From the NCBI GenBank assembly GCA_963736525.1, contig CAVTPF010000024.1, positions 62,001-126,000 on the forward strand: 64,000 nt of DNA, given 5' to 3'. A model generated the notes under the pieces. It did no database searches. It had not been told where the DNA came from and was given only the letters and a program-made list of their open reading frames with translations. This DNA is from Bog-473 sp963736525 (GTDB taxonomy: Bacteria; Actinomycetota; Acidimicrobiia; Acidimicrobiales; RAAP-2). A program made the translations under genes and the position numbers. How positions within the stretch are numbered: position 1 is the stretch's first letter; each line of letters opens with the position of its first letter. Of this stretch, positions 50,419-59,654 are shown piece after piece.

Positions 50419-51606
50419 TCAGCGGCGTCGGGTGAGGACCCACCCGTTCTCCGCCATCACCGTGCGTATCTCCGCGTCGCTGAACTCGAAGCGGCGGAGG
50501 TCGTCGGCGAAGGCCGTCGGCTCGGCCAGCCCTTCGGCATGAGGCCAGTCGGACCCGAAGAGGATGTGGTCGAGACCGAGCTCGTCCTTCAGGGCGCCCA
50601 GATCGTCCTCGTAGAACGGTGCCACCCACACGTGGCCCCGGAAGGTCTCCACCGGATCGGCGGCGAAGGCGCCGGGCATCTGGCCATACGCCTTCTTGAG
50701 CTTCTTGAGGAGCACCGGCACCCACGAGGCTCCGGCCTCGATGCTGGCCACCCGGATGCGGGGGAAGCGGTCGAACAGGCCCTGGCAGACCAGCGCAGCC
50801 ATCGTCTCGTAGGGCGGGCGGTCCGCGCTCAACACCATGCGCAGCGGCGAGTGCCGGAAGGCCTCGAACGCGCCTTGCGGCTCCCAGTCCGCCAGGTAGC
50901 GCCCGTACCCGGCATCGCCCGAATGGATGCCGACGGTCACACCCGATTCGTTGACCAGTCCCCAGAACCGGTCGAAGCGAGGATCGGCCGGCGAGGTGAG
51001 CCCGGTCGGCGTGTGCGCCGGCCCGCCCTTCACGCACACGATGCGGGCATCGGCCTGCAAGACCCGCTCCAGCTCGGCCACCGCCGCATCCACGTCGACC
51101 AGCGTCAGCATCGGCGCGGCGAAGATGCGCTCCTCGTAGGCGTAGCCCCAGTCGTCCTCGAGCCAGCGGTTGAAGGCCTCGAAGGCCGCCACCAGGGCGG
51201 GCGGGTCGTCGGCGAGGGACTCCTCCATCCCCACCCCGAGCGTCGGGAACAGGAGGCATCCGCTGAGGCCCTGTGCGTCCATCACCCGCAGGCGCGCATC
51301 GCGGTCGCGGTACTCGGGATGGATGGGCTCGAGCTCGCCGAAGAGCGCGCGCATGTCCTGGGCGCCGGGGTTCCGCCCCCGGAAGTACTCGTCGAGGCTT
51401 CCCGGCTTGGCGACCGGGTCGAAGAGCGGGTTCGGGATGAAGCGATTGACCTTCCCGCCCACCAGCAGGCGCGTGCGGCCGTCGATCTCCGCCCACTGCA
51501 TCGCCCGCTTGGCCATCTTCGGGTCGATGTACCGGGTGTACGCGTCGGGCGCCTCGTAGTAGTGGTTGTCGGCGTCGAAGACGCCGTAGTCGAGCGCCGA
51601 CGTCAC
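50419..51606 (-). CDS. Amidohydrolase family 2 protein, DADNHYYE type
   Basis: A 395-residue TIM-barrel amidohydrolase. It opens with VFDADNHYYEAPDAYTRYID and ends with FGSDWPHAEGLAEPT. It is a paralog of the protein at 4620-5807, of the same length. The start is a GTG at 51606, overlapping the stop of the next amidohydrolase gene upstream (GTGA). The acyl-CoA dehydrogenase and P450 follow on the same strand, so all four likely form one transcript. Confidence 0.89.
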   Translation of the reverse strand: MTSALDYGVFDADNHYYEAPDAYTRYIDPKMAKRAMQWAEIDGRTRLLVGGKVNRFIPNPLFDPVAKPGSLDEYFRGRNPGAQDMRALFGELEPIHPEYRDRDARLRVMDAQGLSGCLLFPTLGVGMEESLADDPPALVAAFEAFNRWLEDDWGYAYEERIFAAPMLTLVDVDAAVAELERVLQADARIVCVKGGPAHTPTGLTSPADPRFDRFWGLVNESGVTVGIHSGDAGYGRYLADWEPQGAFEAFRHSPLRMVLSADRPPYETMAALVCQGLFDRFPRIRVASIEAGASWVPVLLKKLKKAYGQMPGAFAADPVETFRGHVWVAPFYEDDLGALKDELGLDHILFGSDWPHAEGLAEPTAFADDLRRFEFSDAEIRTVMAENGWVLTRRR

Positions 51607-52478
51607 GACAGCCCCAGGACGCGCAGGGCGTTGGTCCGGAGGAACTTGGGCCAGACCTCGTCCTTGAAACCTACGCCCTGCATCTCCGTCATGATCCGTT
51701 CCAGCGACAGGCCCATGGGGAAGTACCCGGCGTAGATGATCTTGTCGGCGCCGCGGGTGTTGGCGTAGTTGACGATGTCCTGTGGGTAGTACTTGGGGGC
51801 GAAGGCGCTCGTCGAGTAGTGCAGCCCCGGCCACTTCAGCATCAGCTTGACCGCCAGTTCGGTCCAGGGCTCACAGCCGTGGCGCGTGACGAAGACGAGG
51901 TCGGGAAAGTCGAACATGACCTCGTCGATCAGTTCGACGTGCTGGCACGCCGCCTTCAGCCGCGGGCCCGGGACGCCGGCACAGCAGAAGACCGGGATGC
52001 CCAGCTCCACGCACTTGGCGTAAATCGGGTACATCTTCTTGTCGTTGATCGGCACCTGGGGGAAGGTCCCCGCGGGGAACACCCCGACCGCCCGCACCCC
52101 GAAGGTCTCGTACTGGGACACCAGGCGGTTGATGCCTTTCATCCCGTCGTTGGGATCGATCGACGACGACGGGATGAAACGGTCCGGATACCGCTTCAGC
52201 GCTTCCGCCCCGACGCCATCGGGATCACCGACGCCGATCATGCCGAGCTCGACTCCCCACAGGTCCATCTCCCGGAGGGTGAGGCCGATGGGGTCCTCCG
52301 TCCCCTCGAGGGAGCGCTCGGGCACGTCCTTGAACATGTACTCGGCCGGGAAGGCGAACTTCTCCTGGGACTCCTTGTCCTTGGTCTGACGGGTGATGAA
52401 CCGGTAGACCTCCTTCATGTCGCGACTGGGGAAGCTGATCATCGTGTCCACGATCCCCACGTTCGGTGGCATGCCCAA
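51603..52478 (-). CDS. Amidohydrolase family 2 protein, metal motif degenerate
   Basis: A 291-residue TIM-barrel protein. The N-terminal metal-binding HxH is absent: the text is GIVDTMISFPSRD. GIPVFCCAGVPG takes the usual middle His strand, and the end has IIYAGYFPMGLS in place of SDxPH. It is probably inactive in a normal metal mechanism or has another role. The TTG at 52478 has GGGGAGGAG eight bases upstream; ATG at 52472 is the alternative. First gene of the operon, downstream of the 23-bp palindrome. Confidence 0.82.
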   Translation of the reverse strand: MGMPPNVGIVDTMISFPSRDMKEVYRFITRQTKDKESQEKFAFPAEYMFKDVPERSLEGTEDPIGLTLREMDLWGVELGMIGVGDPDGVGAEALKRYPDRFIPSSSIDPNDGMKGINRLVSQYETFGVRAVGVFPAGTFPQVPINDKKMYPIYAKCVELGIPVFCCAGVPGPRLKAACQHVELIDEVMFDFPDLVFVTRHGCEPWTELAVKLMLKWPGLHYSTSAFAPKYYPQDIVNYANTRGADKIIYAGYFPMGLSLERIMTEMQGVGFKDEVWPKFLRTNALRVLGLS

Positions 52479-52567
52479 TTGCTGGTCTCCTCCCCTGTCG
52501 GTGGTGCCCGGCGGCCGGTGCCCGGCTGCGTGCGGCAGCCGTGCAGACGCCGGTCTCCTGGTGCATA

Positions 52568-52590
52568 CTAGAACTAGACTCTAGTTCTAG
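52568..52590. promoter_or_regulatory. Perfect 23-bp palindromic operator
   Basis: CTAGAACTAGA (52568-52578), centre C (52579), TCTAGTTCTAG (52580-52590): 11-base arms, exact. It lies between the divergent amidohydrolase operon (start 52478) and a TetR gene (start 52647). The half-sites contain TAGAAC/GTTCTA, the half-site text of KstR-type operators in mycobacteria, but with a wider spacer. The adjacent TetR protein is the likely binder. Confidence 0.82.
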
Positions 52591-52646
52591 CAACTGGCCG
52601 AACAGGCGCCGGCACCAGCGCCGGCGCCGGAAGGTGGACCGACGAA

Positions 52647-53297
52647 GTGGAAGACCGCGCCGCCCACGGCGCTGTGATGCCAGGAGGACTGAGCGCCCGG
52701 CAGGCGGCCCGGCGGCAACGCATGCTGGACGGCGCCCTGAGCATGCTCGAGGTGCGCGACTACGAGCGCATCTCCGTCCGCGAGGTGGCCGAGTCAGCGT
52801 CCGTCGCCCTGGCCACCCTGTACCACTACTTCCCCTCCAAGGAGCACCTGTTCGCGGAGGCCCTCGTCCAGTGGGCCTCGTCACTGGGGGCGAGCGTGAC
52901 CACCCGTCCCCTGGCGGGGACGACGCCGGCCCAACGGGTCGAAGAGGCGCTCCTGCGCTCGGTGCGGGCCTTCGAGCGACGGCCACAGCTGGCGCGCCTC
53001 ATCGGCCGACTTGAGATGTCCGAGGAACCCTTCGCCCGCGACGTCCTGGCGCGGCTCGACAGCGTCACGACCGACGTGTACCTGGACCTTCTGACCGACC
53101 TCCCGCCGGGCGAGGCCGTCCGGATCGTCCGCGTGCTCGACTCGGTCCTCGACAGCTCGTTGCGCGCCTGGTCATCCGGTCGCTCCACCATCCGTGACGT
53201 CCGGCGCGCGTTGAGTGACGCCGTCGCGCTCGTGCTGCCGGAAGGAGACGCCGCGACGGACCGGGGGGTCGCTGCGTTGCGGGCCCTGCCACAATGA
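52647..53297 (+). CDS. TetR/AcrR family regulator, KstR-like
   Basis: A 216-residue TetR-type repressor. The helix-turn-helix region is ISVREVAESASVALATLYHYFPSKEHLF. The C-terminal half (ARLIGRLEMSEEPFARDVLARLD) and the overall size recall KstR, the cholesterol-catabolism repressor. The start is a GTG at 52647 with GGAAGG upstream; ATG at 52677 is the alternative. It overlaps the CoA-transferase fusion gene (ATGA). The 23-bp palindrome 57 bases upstream is its probable operator. Confidence 0.88.
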   Translation: MEDRAAHGAVMPGGLSARQAARRQRMLDGALSMLEVRDYERISVREVAESASVALATLYHYFPSKEHLFAEALVQWASSLGASVTTRPLAGTTPAQRVEEALLRSVRAFERRPQLARLIGRLEMSEEPFARDVLARLDSVTTDVYLDLLTDLPPGEAVRIVRVLDSVLDSSLRAWSSGRSTIRDVRRALSDAVALVLPEGDAATDRGVAALRALPQ

Positions 53298-55624
53298 CCA
53301 CGTCCGTACCGGCGACGGAGCGGCACGTCCTCGACGGGGTCCGCGTCCTCGACTGCACCGACGGCATCGCCGGCCCCTACTGCACCAAGCTCCTGGCCGA
53401 CGCCGGTGCCGACGTGGTGAAGGTGGAGCCCGATGGCGGAGATCCCCTGCGCGCCCGAGGCTCCGGAGCGCTCTTCGAATTCCTCAACGCGTCCAAACGG
53501 TCTGTTACCCGAGAAGACGGGCTGGCCGAGCGGGCCGACATCATCGTGCGCAACGACGGTACCGACAACCGAAGGCGCCGGACCAACGAGGCCGCCGTCA
53601 GCGTGACCATCACGCCGTTCGGCCGCACCGGGCCGCAGGCCGACCGACCGTGGAACGAGTTCACGCTCCAAGCGGCCTGCGGTTCGATCGGTCAGCGAGG
53701 GTTGCCGGAGCGGCCGCCCCTGGCGGCAGGCGGGCGCATCGGGGAATGGGCGGCCGGGACCTTCGCCGCCGTCGCTGCCCTGGCCGCCTTCCGGGACGCC
53801 CGCCGCTCCGGCCGCGGCGAGGACGTCGACGTGGCCATGCTCGACTGCATGGCCGTGACCATGGTCACCTACCCCTCGGTGTACGCGTCGTTCCTGGGCT
53901 GGCCGCCGTTGTCCGGGACCGGACGCACGGTGGAGGTGCCGTCGATTGAGCCGACCAGCGACGGCTACTTCGTGGTCACCACCAACAGCGCCCAGCAATT
54001 CCAAGACTTCCTCGTCATGATCGAACGACCGGACCTGCTGGACGACCACGAGCTGTCGCAGGTGGCAAGGCGCTTCGGTCGCCGCGACGAGTTCCTCCGC
54101 GCGGTCCACCGTCACACGACGAAGCGGACGACCGCAGAGATCCTCGAGGAGGCTGCACTGTTCCGGATCCCGGCGGCACCGGTGCTCGACGCCGCCGGCG
54201 TGCTCGGGTTCGAGCAGTTCCGTGGTCGGGACGTCTTCGTTCCTTCGCCCTCGGGACGGTTCGTGCAGCCCCGCGTGCCGTACCGCATCTCCGGCGTCGC
54301 GCCCCGGGCCTTCTCGCCGGCCCCCGCCCCGGGCGAGCACGAGGGCGCCATCGACTGGCCCCCTCGGCGCGTATCGCCCCCGACGCCGGACCGCGAGCGG
54401 CAGCTCCCACTGGCGGGACTCCGGGTCGTCGACTGCACGGCGTGGTGGGCCGGCCCTTCGGCGACGAACGTCCTGGCGGCCCTCGGGGCGGACGTCATCA
54501 AGATCGAATCGGTCGGACGGCCCGATCAGATGCGGCTGGTGAGCGCCCGCCGGCCGCCCGATGACCGGTGGTGGGAGTGGGGCCCGATCTTCCACGCCGT
54601 CAACATCGGGAAGCGCGGCCTCACGGTCGACCTCGGCCGCGGGGACGGCATCGATCTGTTCCGTCGCCTGCTGGGAACGGCTGACGTGCTGCTGGAGAAT
54701 TACACGCCGCGGGTGATGGAGCAGTTCGGGCTGACCTGGGACTCCGTCCACGAGCTCAACCCGGGGCTCATCATGGTGCGTATGCCGGCCTTCGGGCTCG
54801 ACGGCCCCTGGCGGGATCGCACGGGATTCGCCCAGACCATGGAGTGCGTCAGCGGCATGGCGTGGCGGACGGGGTTCCCCGACGGCCCGCCGACGCTGGT
54901 CCGCGGTGCGTGCGACCCCATCGCCGGGATGCACGCGGTGTTCGCCACGTTGCTGGCCGTCGTGGAGCGCGACCGCTCGGGCGCGGGCTCGCACGTGGAG
55001 TCCGTCATGGTCGAGGCCTCGCTCAACGTTGCCGCTGAACAGCTCGTCGAATTCTCTGCATCGGGTGCGGTGATGGACCGCGCCGGCAATCGTGGTCCGG
55101 ACGCGGCTCCCCAAGGCGTCTACCGGTGCCGGGACGACGACGAGTGGGTCGCGATCGCCGTGGAGACGGACGACCAATGGTCGGCCCTGGTCCGGGCCCT
55201 CGGGGAACCGCAATGGGCGCGCGACGACACATTGGCGGCGGTGCCAGGCCGGCGCGACAACCACGACGCGATCGATCGCCAGTTGGAGAGCTGGACCTCG
55301 ACGAGGTCGGCCGAGGACGTCGCCGACATCCTGTCGGTCGCTGGCGTACCAGCCGAAGTCGTCATTGCCGCCCGTGACGTCGTGGCACACGACCAGCTCC
55401 AATTTCGCTGCCTCTTCGAGCTGGAGGAGCATCCGGTGACGGGAGCCCATTGGATACCGATGCTCCCCTTCCGCTTCTCCCGGGTGCCGCACTGGCTCCG
55501 CAGCCCGTCGCCCACCCTGGGGCAGCACAACGACGAGATCCTGGCGGAGCTGGGCGTCGGCGCGGCCGAGCGGCGCGTCCTGAGGGACACCCACGTCATG
55601 GGTGATCGACTCGCCGGCGCGTGA
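53294..55624 (+). CDS. Double-domain CaiB/BaiF CoA-transferase fusion
   Basis: 776 residues, about twice the family length. The first half (1 to ~365) opens DGVRVLDCTDGIAGPYCTKLLADAGADVVKVE, but the catalytic Asp position reads Glu (E151 in GGRIGEWAAG). The second half (~375-776) opens LAGLRVVDCTAWWAGPS and has Asp (D541 in GACDPIAGM). So one site looks intact and one changed. The gene overlaps the TetR gene before it and the amidohydrolase after it. A second fusion of the same design lies at 59655-62003. Confidence 0.88.
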   Translation: MTTSVPATERHVLDGVRVLDCTDGIAGPYCTKLLADAGADVVKVEPDGGDPLRARGSGALFEFLNASKRSVTREDGLAERADIIVRNDGTDNRRRRTNEAAVSVTITPFGRTGPQADRPWNEFTLQAACGSIGQRGLPERPPLAAGGRIGEWAAGTFAAVAALAAFRDARRSGRGEDVDVAMLDCMAVTMVTYPSVYASFLGWPPLSGTGRTVEVPSIEPTSDGYFVVTTNSAQQFQDFLVMIERPDLLDDHELSQVARRFGRRDEFLRAVHRHTTKRTTAEILEEAALFRIPAAPVLDAAGVLGFEQFRGRDVFVPSPSGRFVQPRVPYRISGVAPRAFSPAPAPGEHEGAIDWPPRRVSPPTPDRERQLPLAGLRVVDCTAWWAGPSATNVLAALGADVIKIESVGRPDQMRLVSARRPPDDRWWEWGPIFHAVNIGKRGLTVDLGRGDGIDLFRRLLGTADVLLENYTPRVMEQFGLTWDSVHELNPGLIMVRMPAFGLDGPWRDRTGFAQTMECVSGMAWRTGFPDGPPTLVRGACDPIAGMHAVFATLLAVVERDRSGAGSHVESVMVEASLNVAAEQLVEFSASGAVMDRAGNRGPDAAPQGVYRCRDDDEWVAIAVETDDQWSALVRALGEPQWARDDTLAAVPGRRDNHDAIDRQLESWTSTRSAEDVADILSVAGVPAEVVIAARDVVAHDQLQFRCLFELEEHPVTGAHWIPMLPFRFSRVPHWLRSPSPTLGQHNDEILAELGVGAAERRVLRDTHVMGDRLAGA

Positions 55625-56991
55625 ACGAGACGACGCGGGAGCCGTCCACTGGGATCGACAGCAGGAGAGAACGACAGCAGGAGAGAAGGGAGAAGGCAAT
55701 GCGACAGGCCGAGGACATGATCCTGATCAGCGTCGACGACCACATCGCCGAACCGGCCGACATGTTCGAGAACCACGTCCCGGCGCGCTTCAAGGACCGG
55801 GCTCCGCACGTCGTCACGGACGAACGAGGGTTCCAACAGTGGTGGTACGGCGAGACGAAGGGCAGGAACCTCGGCCTCAACGCCGTCGCGGGCAAGCCGC
55901 GCGAGATGTTCAACGTCAATCCGACGAACTACCGGGACATGCGTCCTGGCTGTTACGACGTCCACGAGCGCGTGCGGGACATGTCCGCGGGAGGTCAGCT
56001 GGCGGGCCTGAACTTCCCGAACTGGACGGGGTTCTCCGGGCAGGTGTTGAACGAGGGTCCGGACCGGGAGCTGAACGAGGTCATGATCCGGGCGTACAAC
56101 GACTGGCACATCGACGAATGGTGTGCCACGTACCCCGAGCGGTTCATTCCCTGCGGGATCCTCCCGCTGTTCGATGTCGAGAAGGCGGCACGAGAGGTGC
56201 GGCGCCTGGCCGACAAGGGATGCCACGCCGTGACGTTCTCCGAGAACCCAGCGGCCCTGCACATGCCGTCCATCCACTCGGGGCACTGGGACCCTCTGTT
56301 CGCCGCCTGTTCGGACGCGGGGACCGTCCTGTGCCTGCACGTCGGTTCGTCGTCCAAGGCGGCGTCGACCACACCGGATGCCCCGCCATCCGTGCCGATG
56401 AGCCTGTCGTCGACCGCCTCCATCTACTCGCTGGGCGACCTGATGTGGGCGGACTTCTGGTGGCGCTTCCCCGAACTGCGCTTCTCCCTCACCGAGGGGG
56501 ACATCGGCTGGATCCCTTACTTCCTGCAGCGGGCGGAGCACATTCAGGCGCGGCACTCCGGCTGGACGGCGCATACCTTCCCCGACGGCTACGGACCGTC
56601 CGACGTCTTCCGTGAGCGCGTCATCTGCTGCTTCATCAACGATCCGGTGGGGATCAGCTTGATCGACCATTTCAACATCGACAACGTCTGCTGGGAGTCG
56701 GACTATCCCCACTCCGACAGCTCGTGGCCGGACGCGCCGGAGGTCAACGAGGCGCAGTTCTCGTCGTTGACGGACGAGCAGGTCGACAAGATCACGCACC
56801 GCAACGCGATGCGGCACTTCTCGTTCGACCCGTTCAGCACTCGGGCCCGCGAGCGCTGCACGGTCAAGGCACTCCGGAGCGAGGCGACCGACGTCGACAC
56901 CGTCACGCGTGTCGGCCGAGCGCCCGACGAGAGCGACCGGGACTACTTCAGGAGCCTGAGCGGCGCGCCGAGACCGGCTCCGTTGCGCTGA
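55621..56991 (+). CDS. Amidohydrolase family 2 protein
   Basis: A 456-residue TIM-barrel amidohydrolase. The metal motif is SVDDHIAEPADMFENH. The core has LCLHVGSSS and the end has ESDYPHSDSSWPDAPE. The GTG at 55621 overlaps the CoA-transferase stop (GTGA). An in-frame ATG at 55699 with GGGAGAAGG upstream is a strong alternative and would remove 26 low-complexity Arg/Glu-rich residues. Same strand and transcript as the CoA-transferase fusion. Confidence 0.87.
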   Translation: MNETTREPSTGIDSRRERQQERREKAMRQAEDMILISVDDHIAEPADMFENHVPARFKDRAPHVVTDERGFQQWWYGETKGRNLGLNAVAGKPREMFNVNPTNYRDMRPGCYDVHERVRDMSAGGQLAGLNFPNWTGFSGQVLNEGPDRELNEVMIRAYNDWHIDEWCATYPERFIPCGILPLFDVEKAAREVRRLADKGCHAVTFSENPAALHMPSIHSGHWDPLFAACSDAGTVLCLHVGSSSKAASTTPDAPPSVPMSLSSTASIYSLGDLMWADFWWRFPELRFSLTEGDIGWIPYFLQRAEHIQARHSGWTAHTFPDGYGPSDVFRERVICCFINDPVGISLIDHFNIDNVCWESDYPHSDSSWPDAPEVNEAQFSSLTDEQVDKITHRNAMRHFSFDPFSTRARERCTVKALRSEATDVDTVTRVGRAPDESDRDYFRSLSGAPRPAPLR

Positions 56992-57018
56992 GCCCCGGGG
57001 ATCGGGCCGGGCCTTGGT

Positions 57019-58128
57019 TCAGCCGGACCGCCCCAGGATGCACGCGTTCGTGCCCGAGGACATGAGCACGTGCCTGACGTCGTCGACCTGGTTGACCGCA
57101 GTGCCCCTGACCTGGCGGACGGCCTCGGTGAGCAGGTTCATCCCGTGCAGGTACGCCTCACCGATGAGGCCACCGTTGGTGTTCACCGGCATGCTGCCCC
57201 CCCGGGCGATGGCGCCGCTGGCCACGAAGTCCTTCGCCTCGCCGGGCTTGCAGAACCCGAGGCTCTCGAGACCCTGGAAGACCAGGGGCGAGAATGCGTC
57301 GTAGATCATGGCGGCGTCGATGTCCGCCGGACCGAGTTCGGCCATGGCGAACACACGGTCCCCCGTGTCGCCGACCCGGCCGGCGCCCTGGACCGCACCG
57401 AGCACGATCGCCGGGGGCTGACGCAGGTCGCGGGCCCGCTCGGCGCTGGTGACCACGAGGGCAACGCCGCCGTCGCTCTCCTGGCAGCAGTCGAACAGTC
57501 TCACGACGGGCTCGATGATCCAGCGCGACGCCTGGTGCTCGGCCAGTGTGATCGGTCGCCCGTAGAACCACGCGTCGGGGTTGGTGGCGGCGAAATCACG
57601 GATCCCCACGACGTAGCGCCCGAAGTCCTCGTTGGTGACGCCGTACGAGCGCATGTAGGGCAATGCCTGCAGCGACAGGACGGCCGCCGGGCTGAGTGCC
57701 CCATACGGTGCGGCCCAGTTGGTGAAGCCCCAACCCGTGCCGGTCGCCGGGGCCTGTTGGGGGTCGCGCGCGCGACCGAAGCGGCGTCCGGACCGGGCGT
57801 TGAGCGCCCGGTAGACGAGCACGTGGTCCGCCACCCCCGTCGCCACGGCCATGGCCGCAGCGAGGACGGTTGCACCCGAACCGGCGCCGCCATGGGGCAA
57901 CCGCACGCTGTAAGACAGCTCGCGCACGCCGAGGACGCGCATCAGGTCGACGTCGTCGGTCGGGTCGATGGTGAACGTGACCATGCCGTCGACGTCGGCC
58001 ACGGTGAGCCCGGCGTCCTCCAGCGCGGCCAGGCTGGCCTCGGCCGCGAGCTGGAGCTCGCTGCGCCCCGAGTCCTTGGAGAACTCGGTCTGGCCGATGC
58101 CGGCGATGGCCGCGGCGCCGCGCATCAC
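57019..58128 (-). CDS. Thiolase-fold lipid-transfer-type protein
   Basis: A 369-residue thiolase-like protein with the SCP-x/Ltp end VNTNGGLIGEAYLHGMNLLTEAVRQVRG. The nucleophilic Cys is not visible: the N-terminal helix region reads RLPHGGAGSGATVLAAAM. It is paired with a DUF35 gene, whose stop overlaps its start, like the pair at 40021-41612. A retro-aldolase or thiolase role in side-chain removal is inferred. Start GTG 58128 or ATG 58125. Confidence 0.87.
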   Translation of the reverse strand: MMRGAAAIAGIGQTEFSKDSGRSELQLAAEASLAALEDAGLTVADVDGMVTFTIDPTDDVDLMRVLGVRELSYSVRLPHGGAGSGATVLAAAMAVATGVADHVLVYRALNARSGRRFGRARDPQQAPATGTGWGFTNWAAPYGALSPAAVLSLQALPYMRSYGVTNEDFGRYVVGIRDFAATNPDAWFYGRPITLAEHQASRWIIEPVVRLFDCCQESDGGVALVVTSAERARDLRQPPAIVLGAVQGAGRVGDTGDRVFAMAELGPADIDAAMIYDAFSPLVFQGLESLGFCKPGEAKDFVASGAIARGGSMPVNTNGGLIGEAYLHGMNLLTEAVRQVRGTAVNQVDDVRHVLMSSGTNACILGRSG

Positions 58129-58550
58129 GACCTCCCGGCCGGCCGGAACAACGGCACGCCGATGCCGTCCTCCTCGGTGGCGGCGAAGAACACCTCGACC
58201 TCCATGCCGAGCTCTATCTCCTGCAGCGGGATGTCACACACGTTCGACATGACCTGGGGCCCCTCCTCGAGCTCGACGGTGGCGACGGCGATGGGCAGGT
58301 CGAACCACGGGCTCGGGGGATGGTGCACGATGATGAAGCTCACCACCCGCCCGCGGCCCGACATCTCCCTGACGACGCGGTCGGGACTGTGGCAGGCGGG
58401 GCAGAGCGGCGACGGTGGGTGGCACAGCTCCCCGCACGCACCGCACCCCTGCACGACCAGCCGTCCCTGGCCGGCGCCTTCCCAGTAGAAGGCGTTGTCC
58501 GCGGTGAGGACGGGCGCAGGGCGCGTCCGCTGGGTCGTGCCCTCGTTCAC
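58125..58550 (-). CDS. Zn-ribbon/OB-fold (DUF35) protein
   Basis: A 141-residue DUF35 protein. The Zn ribbon is CGACGELCHPPSPLCPAC (two CxxC pairs). The OB part includes GRVVSFIIVHHPPSPWF and PIAVATVELEEGPQ. GTG at 58550 overlaps the stop of the amidohydrolase (GTGA). It is the partner of the thiolase-fold protein next to it. Confidence 0.88.
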   Translation of the reverse strand: MNEGTTQRTRPAPVLTADNAFYWEGAGQGRLVVQGCGACGELCHPPSPLCPACHSPDRVVREMSGRGRVVSFIIVHHPPSPWFDLPIAVATVELEEGPQVMSNVCDIPLQEIELGMEVEVFFAATEEDGIGVPLFRPAGRS

Positions 58551-59623
58551 GCGGCCAACCCGTACACCCGGGCCGCGTTGCCGGCCACGATGAGCCGGCG
58601 CTCCTCCGTGGGGACCCCCGCGAAGACCTCCTCGACGACCTTGGCCGAATTCGGCCACGTCGACGCCGGATGCGGGAAGTCGGTCGACCACATGATGTTC
58701 TCCACGCCGACCTCGTGACGCTGGGCCAAGCTATGGGCGTCCCCCCCGATGAAGGTCAGGAACATCTGCTCCCGGAAGTACTCGCTGGGCAGTCGGGTCA
58801 CCCCGGGGAACATCCGGTCCCGCCCGCGCTTCCACATGCCGTCCAGCGTGCGCAGCCACATCACGATCCACTCGATGCCGGGTTCGACGAAGACGATCCG
58901 CAGGTCCGGGAAGCGCTCGAGCAGGCCCGTCATGATCCAGAAGGACACGTTCTCGACGATCATCAACCCGGGCAGCGAGGTGAAGATGCTCTTGTAGGGA
59001 GTGGGGTCGCGGCGGTAGACGTCGAACAGAGAGTTCTTGAGGCCGAGGTGCTGGCTGATCGTGATGTTCCTGTCGGACAGCGCCGCCCAGAGCGGGTCGT
59101 ACACCGCGTCGTGGTAGTCGGGAAAACCGAGCTCGGCCGGGTAGTTCGGCAGCTGCACCGACCGGGCACCCAGGTCCGCCAGGCGGTGCACCTCCGACGC
59201 GGCGTGATCGATGTCGATGATCGGGAGTTGGTAGCTGGCGACCAGCCGATCCCGGTCCACGGCGGCGAAGTCAGCCAGGGCGTCGTTGAAGGCGCGCGCC
59301 ACTTCCTTCCAGTGCTCCCCCGCCAGGTGGAACTGCCTGAACGCGCTGAGCTCCGAGTAGAGCACCTCGGCGTGCACCCCGTCGCGGTCCATCGCCGCCA
59401 GGCGGGCGTGCGGGTCCCAGTAGCCCGGGTCCCTGGCACCCGGCGCCAGGTCACCGAAGTCGTCGAGGCTCATCCGGGTGCCGCCGCGCTGCTCCAGCTC
59501 GAAGTCCGCCAGCGTCTTGACCGCGACGTCGTAGGACTCACGGGCGTGGGACGGGAGCCGCTCCCTGACCCAGTCCTCCGTGATGCGCACGTGCGAGTCG
59601 GCGGAGATGAGTTTCTGGTCCAT
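58547..59623 (-). CDS. Amidohydrolase family 2 protein
   Basis: A 358-residue TIM-barrel amidohydrolase. The metal motif is ISADSHVRITEDW and the end is STDFPHPASTWPNSA. HVHAEVLYSE-like and TISQHLGLK blocks are typical. ATG at 59623 has AGGAACC upstream. It lies between the CoA-transferase fusion and the DUF35/thiolase pair, all on the minus strand. Confidence 0.88.
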   Translation of the reverse strand: MDQKLISADSHVRITEDWVRERLPSHARESYDVAVKTLADFELEQRGGTRMSLDDFGDLAPGARDPGYWDPHARLAAMDRDGVHAEVLYSELSAFRQFHLAGEHWKEVARAFNDALADFAAVDRDRLVASYQLPIIDIDHAASEVHRLADLGARSVQLPNYPAELGFPDYHDAVYDPLWAALSDRNITISQHLGLKNSLFDVYRRDPTPYKSIFTSLPGLMIVENVSFWIMTGLLERFPDLRIVFVEPGIEWIVMWLRTLDGMWKRGRDRMFPGVTRLPSEYFREQMFLTFIGGDAHSLAQRHEVGVENIMWSTDFPHPASTWPNSAKVVEEVFAGVPTEERRLIVAGNAARVYGLAA

Positions 59624-59654
59624 GGTTCCTCGATTCGTCTGTTTCTCGTCAGGT

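Noticed and set aside
52826..55699. Minus-strand open frame of about 950 codons opposite the TetR and CoA-transferase genes
   Set aside because: No family signature, biased composition; the plus-strand proteins have clear domains.
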